Shown in pieces: positions 21,874-23,613 of a stretch of 23,613 nucleotides of DNA. The translations under genes were made by a program, and so were the position numbers. The stretch is from Oscillospiraceae bacterium (GTDB lineage Bacteria; Bacillota; Clostridia; Oscillospirales; CAG-272), in the NCBI GenBank assembly GCA_003343845.1, contig QAKK01000020.1, forward strand, positions 1-23,613, written 5' to 3'. How positions within the stretch are numbered: the first letter of the stretch is position 1; each line of letters begins with the position of its first letter. The notes beneath the pieces are model-generated. The model saw nothing but the letters and a program-made list of their open reading frames with translations. It ran no database searches and was not told where the DNA came from.

Positions 21874-21880
21874 AGCTTAC
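21865..21880. promoter_or_regulatory. Imperfect copy of the 16-bp operator over the DtxR-like start codon
   Basis: GTTAGCCACAGCTTAC (plus strand) keeps one perfect half-site and one with a single change relative to 19788-19803 (12 of 16 identical). It covers the GTG start, so binding there could give autorepression. Chance similarity cannot be excluded. Confidence 0.4.
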
Positions 21881-21896
21881 CTCCGGGTGAAAGAAA

Positions 21897-21918
21897 GGGG
21901 CGCACGGTTGTGCGCCCC
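21897..21918 (-). terminator. Terminator-like hairpin after the FeoB-associated gene
   Basis: GGGGCGCAC (21897-21905) pairs with GTGCGCCCC (21910-21918) around a 4-base loop; the minus strand continues TTTCTTTC. With no promoter seen between here and the DtxR-like gene, partial readthrough probably feeds that gene. Confidence 0.7.
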
Positions 21919-21926
21919 TCGGTTTG

Positions 21927-22097
21927 TTATTTCTTGTGGCAAGAGCCGGACATGGCACAATGCGCACAGCCTGCGCCACAGGAGCTCTTTCCCCGCTTCT
22001 TATCCCGGATGAGGCTGCGGATGATCGCAGCAACGATCACAATGAGAACAAGGCAGATGAGGATGGTACCGATGTTTGCGGATATCCATGTGAACAT
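21927..22097 (-). CDS. FeoB-associated Cys-rich small membrane protein
   Basis: A 56-residue protein of the FeoB-associated Cys-rich family. Residues about 8-28 (IGTILICLVLIVIVAAII) form one membrane helix. After a basic stop-transfer stretch (RDKKRGK), the tail SCGAGCAHCAMSGSC carries four Cys in a CxxxCxxC-type array, placed inside the cell and likely able to bind iron or another metal. AAAGGAG lies 9 bases before the ATG. It follows feoB by 37 bases in the same operon, as in other Clostridia. A role in handing on or gating Fe(II) is proposed for the family but not shown. Confidence 0.92.
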   Translation of the reverse strand: MFTWISANIGTILICLVLIVIVAAIIRSLIRDKKRGKSSCGAGCAHCAMSGSCHKK

Positions 22098-22134
22098 ATT
22101 GACCGACTCCTTTCAGATGAAATCTTCTTTCGGA

Positions 22135-23613
22135 TTACTTCGTTACCTTGACCTTGGTCGTCAGCTTGGTGGCTTCCTTGTAAGGACGAACGAGCATGTA
22201 GATGATGAGAGCCAGTGCCGCGATCGCGAAGATCAGACCCATCACATTGACGTTGCCCGTGAAGAGCCCACCGAACTGGTTGATCATCAGCGCAACCAAA
22301 TAAGCAAAACCGCACTGATAACCGATTGCAAACCAAGTCCACTTAGCGTTGTTCATCTCACGCTTGATTGCACCGATTGCAGCGAAGCAAGGTGCGCACA
22401 GCAGGTTGAATACGAGGAAGGAGTAGCCGGTGATCTGCGTGAAGTTTGCAGCGATCTCTGCCCATCCGCCGGGATAGAGGATGCCCATCGTACCGACGAT
22501 GTTCTCCTTTGCAACAAGACCGGTGATGGATGCGACAGCCGCCTGCCAGTTGCCCCAGCCGAGCGGGATGAAGATCCAAGCGATCGAATTGCCGATAGCG
22601 GCGAGGATGGACTGATCCATCTCCTCTTCACCCAGCATGCGGAAGCCGTCCGACGTGAAGCCGAAGTAGGTCGTGAACCAGACAAGGATCGTGGAGAGCA
22701 GGATGATCGTGCCCGCCTTCTTGATGAAGGACCAGCCGCGCTCCCACATGGAGCGGAGCACGTTGCCGAGGGTCGGCCAGTGGTATGCGGGAAGCTCCAT
22801 AACGAACGGAGCGGGATCGCCGGAGAACATCTTGGTCTTCTTCAGCATGATGCCCGAGATGACGATGGCAGCCATGCCGATGAAGTATGCCGAGGTTGCA
22901 ACCCATGCGGAGTTACCGAAGATTGCGCCCGCGATCATCGAGATGAACGGAACCTTGGCGCCGCAGGGGATAAACGTGGTGGTCATGATCGTCATACGGC
23001 GGTCGCGCTCATTCTCAATGGTACGCGATGCCATGATGCCGGGGATGCCGCAGCCCGTGCCGATCAGCATCGGGATGAAGGACTTGCCGGACAGACCGAA
23101 CTTGCGGAACACACGGTCAAGGACGAATGCGATACGTGCCATATAGCCGCAAGCCTCAAGGAATGCGAGGAGCAGGAACAGCACGAGCATCTGCGGAACG
23201 AAGCCGAGGACTGCACCGACACCGGCGACGATACCGTCAAGGATCAGACCGGACAGCCATTCGGGGGCGTTTGCGGCTTCAAGGCCATTGCCGACGAGAA
23301 CCGGAATGCCGGGAACCCAAACGCCGTATGCAGCGGGATCGGGCTCTTCACCGTACTTCTCCATCGTTGCGATTGCTTCGTTGTAATCAGCAATCGTCGC
23401 AGTCTCTTCGGTAACTTCCAGCGTCTCTTCATCTTCAACCTCATAGGTGAAGCTGCCTTCGGGCGCTGTACCGTTTTCTTCAACGTATGTATCGTAGCCG
23501 TCTACGATCAGCGAAGCCTCGCCGTATTCGTCAGCCGCATCGCTGTATTCTGCCGAACCGATGCCGAACAGGTGCCAGCCGTCGCCGAACAGACCGTCGT
23601 TTGCCCAGTCGGT
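22135..23613 (-). CDS. feoB: Ferrous iron transporter FeoB, C-terminal part (5' end outside the window)
   Basis: The last 492 residues of FeoB, the membrane Fe(II) importer; the N-terminal GTPase domain lies beyond the window. The frame is open without a stop to the last base, so the internal ATG at 23364 is not the start. Seen: core helices with WLSGLILDGIVAGVGAVLGF, LLLAFLEACGYMARIAFVLD, the gate motif LIGTGCGIPGIMASRT, TTTFIPCGAKVPFISM (second Gate motif with Cys) and LVAKENIVGT. Upstream of the first of these, an acidic stretch (about 80 residues, roughly 24 Asp/Glu and one Lys) precedes YGVWVPGIPVLV; similar inserts occur in clostridial FeoB. The C-terminus is complete and the Cys-rich partner follows. 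Confidence 0.97.
   Translation of the reverse strand, partial: TDWANDGLFGDGWHLFGIGSAEYSDAADEYGEASLIVDGYDTYVEENGTAPEGSFTYEVEDEETLEVTEETATIADYNEAIATMEKYGEEPDPAAYGVWVPGIPVLVGNGLEAANAPEWLSGLILDGIVAGVGAVLGFVPQMLVLFLLLAFLEACGYMARIAFVLDRVFRKFGLSGKSFIPMLIGTGCGIPGIMASRTIENERDRRMTIMTTTFIPCGAKVPFISMIAGAIFGNSAWVATSAYFIGMAAIVISGIMLKKTKMFSGDPAPFVMELPAYHWPTLGNVLRSMWERGWSFIKKAGTIILLSTILVWFTTYFGFTSDGFRMLGEEEMDQSILAAIGNSIAWIFIPLGWGNWQAAVASITGLVAKENIVGTMGILYPGGWAEIAANFTQITGYSFLVFNLLCAPCFAAIGAIKREMNNAKWTWFAIGYQCGFAYLVALMINQFGGLFTGNVNVMGLIFAIAALALIIYMLVRPYKEATKLTTKVKVTK

Overview
The window looks like chromosomal DNA of a moderately GC-rich, low-oxygen Firmicute of the class Clostridia (Oscillospirales/Ruminococcaceae-like). 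Support comes from a SpoIIID sporulation regulator, ribosomal protein L27 with a cleavable N-terminal extension next to the Prp protease, a type III pantothenate kinase, a reverse rubrerythrin, an S-layer-homology protein and a clostridial-type FeoB cluster. Promoters are ordinary sigma-A types and ribosome binding sites are strong GGAGG/AAGGAG. I saw no tRNA, rRNA, insertion sequence, phage gene or CRISPR array.

Left part (1-9.7 kb): ychF on the plus strand faces an OmpR-type response regulator/histidine kinase pair across a two-way terminator. Divergent from the pair is an MMPL-family membrane protein gene, internally deleted and out of frame here, followed by an intact 787-residue secreted coiled-coil protein. 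Then come a TrmH-family RNA methyltransferase (minus), spoIIID (plus), coaX preceded by a long leader with strong inverted repeats, and an ECF-transporter S component. The last two fit vitamin uptake and coenzyme A synthesis.

Middle part (9.7-18.4 kb, all minus strand): a TIM-barrel sugar-phosphate isomerase-like protein; a 1226-residue surface protein with a signal peptide, a thioredoxin-like CxxC domain, a CAP domain and three SLH repeats; a reverse rubrerythrin with a consensus promoter and a Fur/PerR-like site; a sugar nucleotidyltransferase-galE operon; and the rplU-prp-rpmA ribosomal operon with an L21-leader-like 5' region.

Right part (18.4-23.6 kb, minus strand): an iron-related neighbourhood. 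In transcription order it holds feoB (5' end outside the window), a FeoB-associated Cys-rich small membrane protein, a DtxR-family regulator that lacks the usual metal ligands, a tiny membrane-protein ORF, an HMA-domain protein, an AraC-type regulator, then DUF2325, DUF3793 and a flavodoxin. The three genes small ORF-HMA-AraC are chained by ATGA overlaps. A perfect 16-bp palindrome precedes the DUF2325 operon and an imperfect copy overlaps the start codon of the DtxR-like gene, suggesting one metal-responsive regulon. This cluster, the coaX leader and the broken MMPL gene are the parts most worth a second look.
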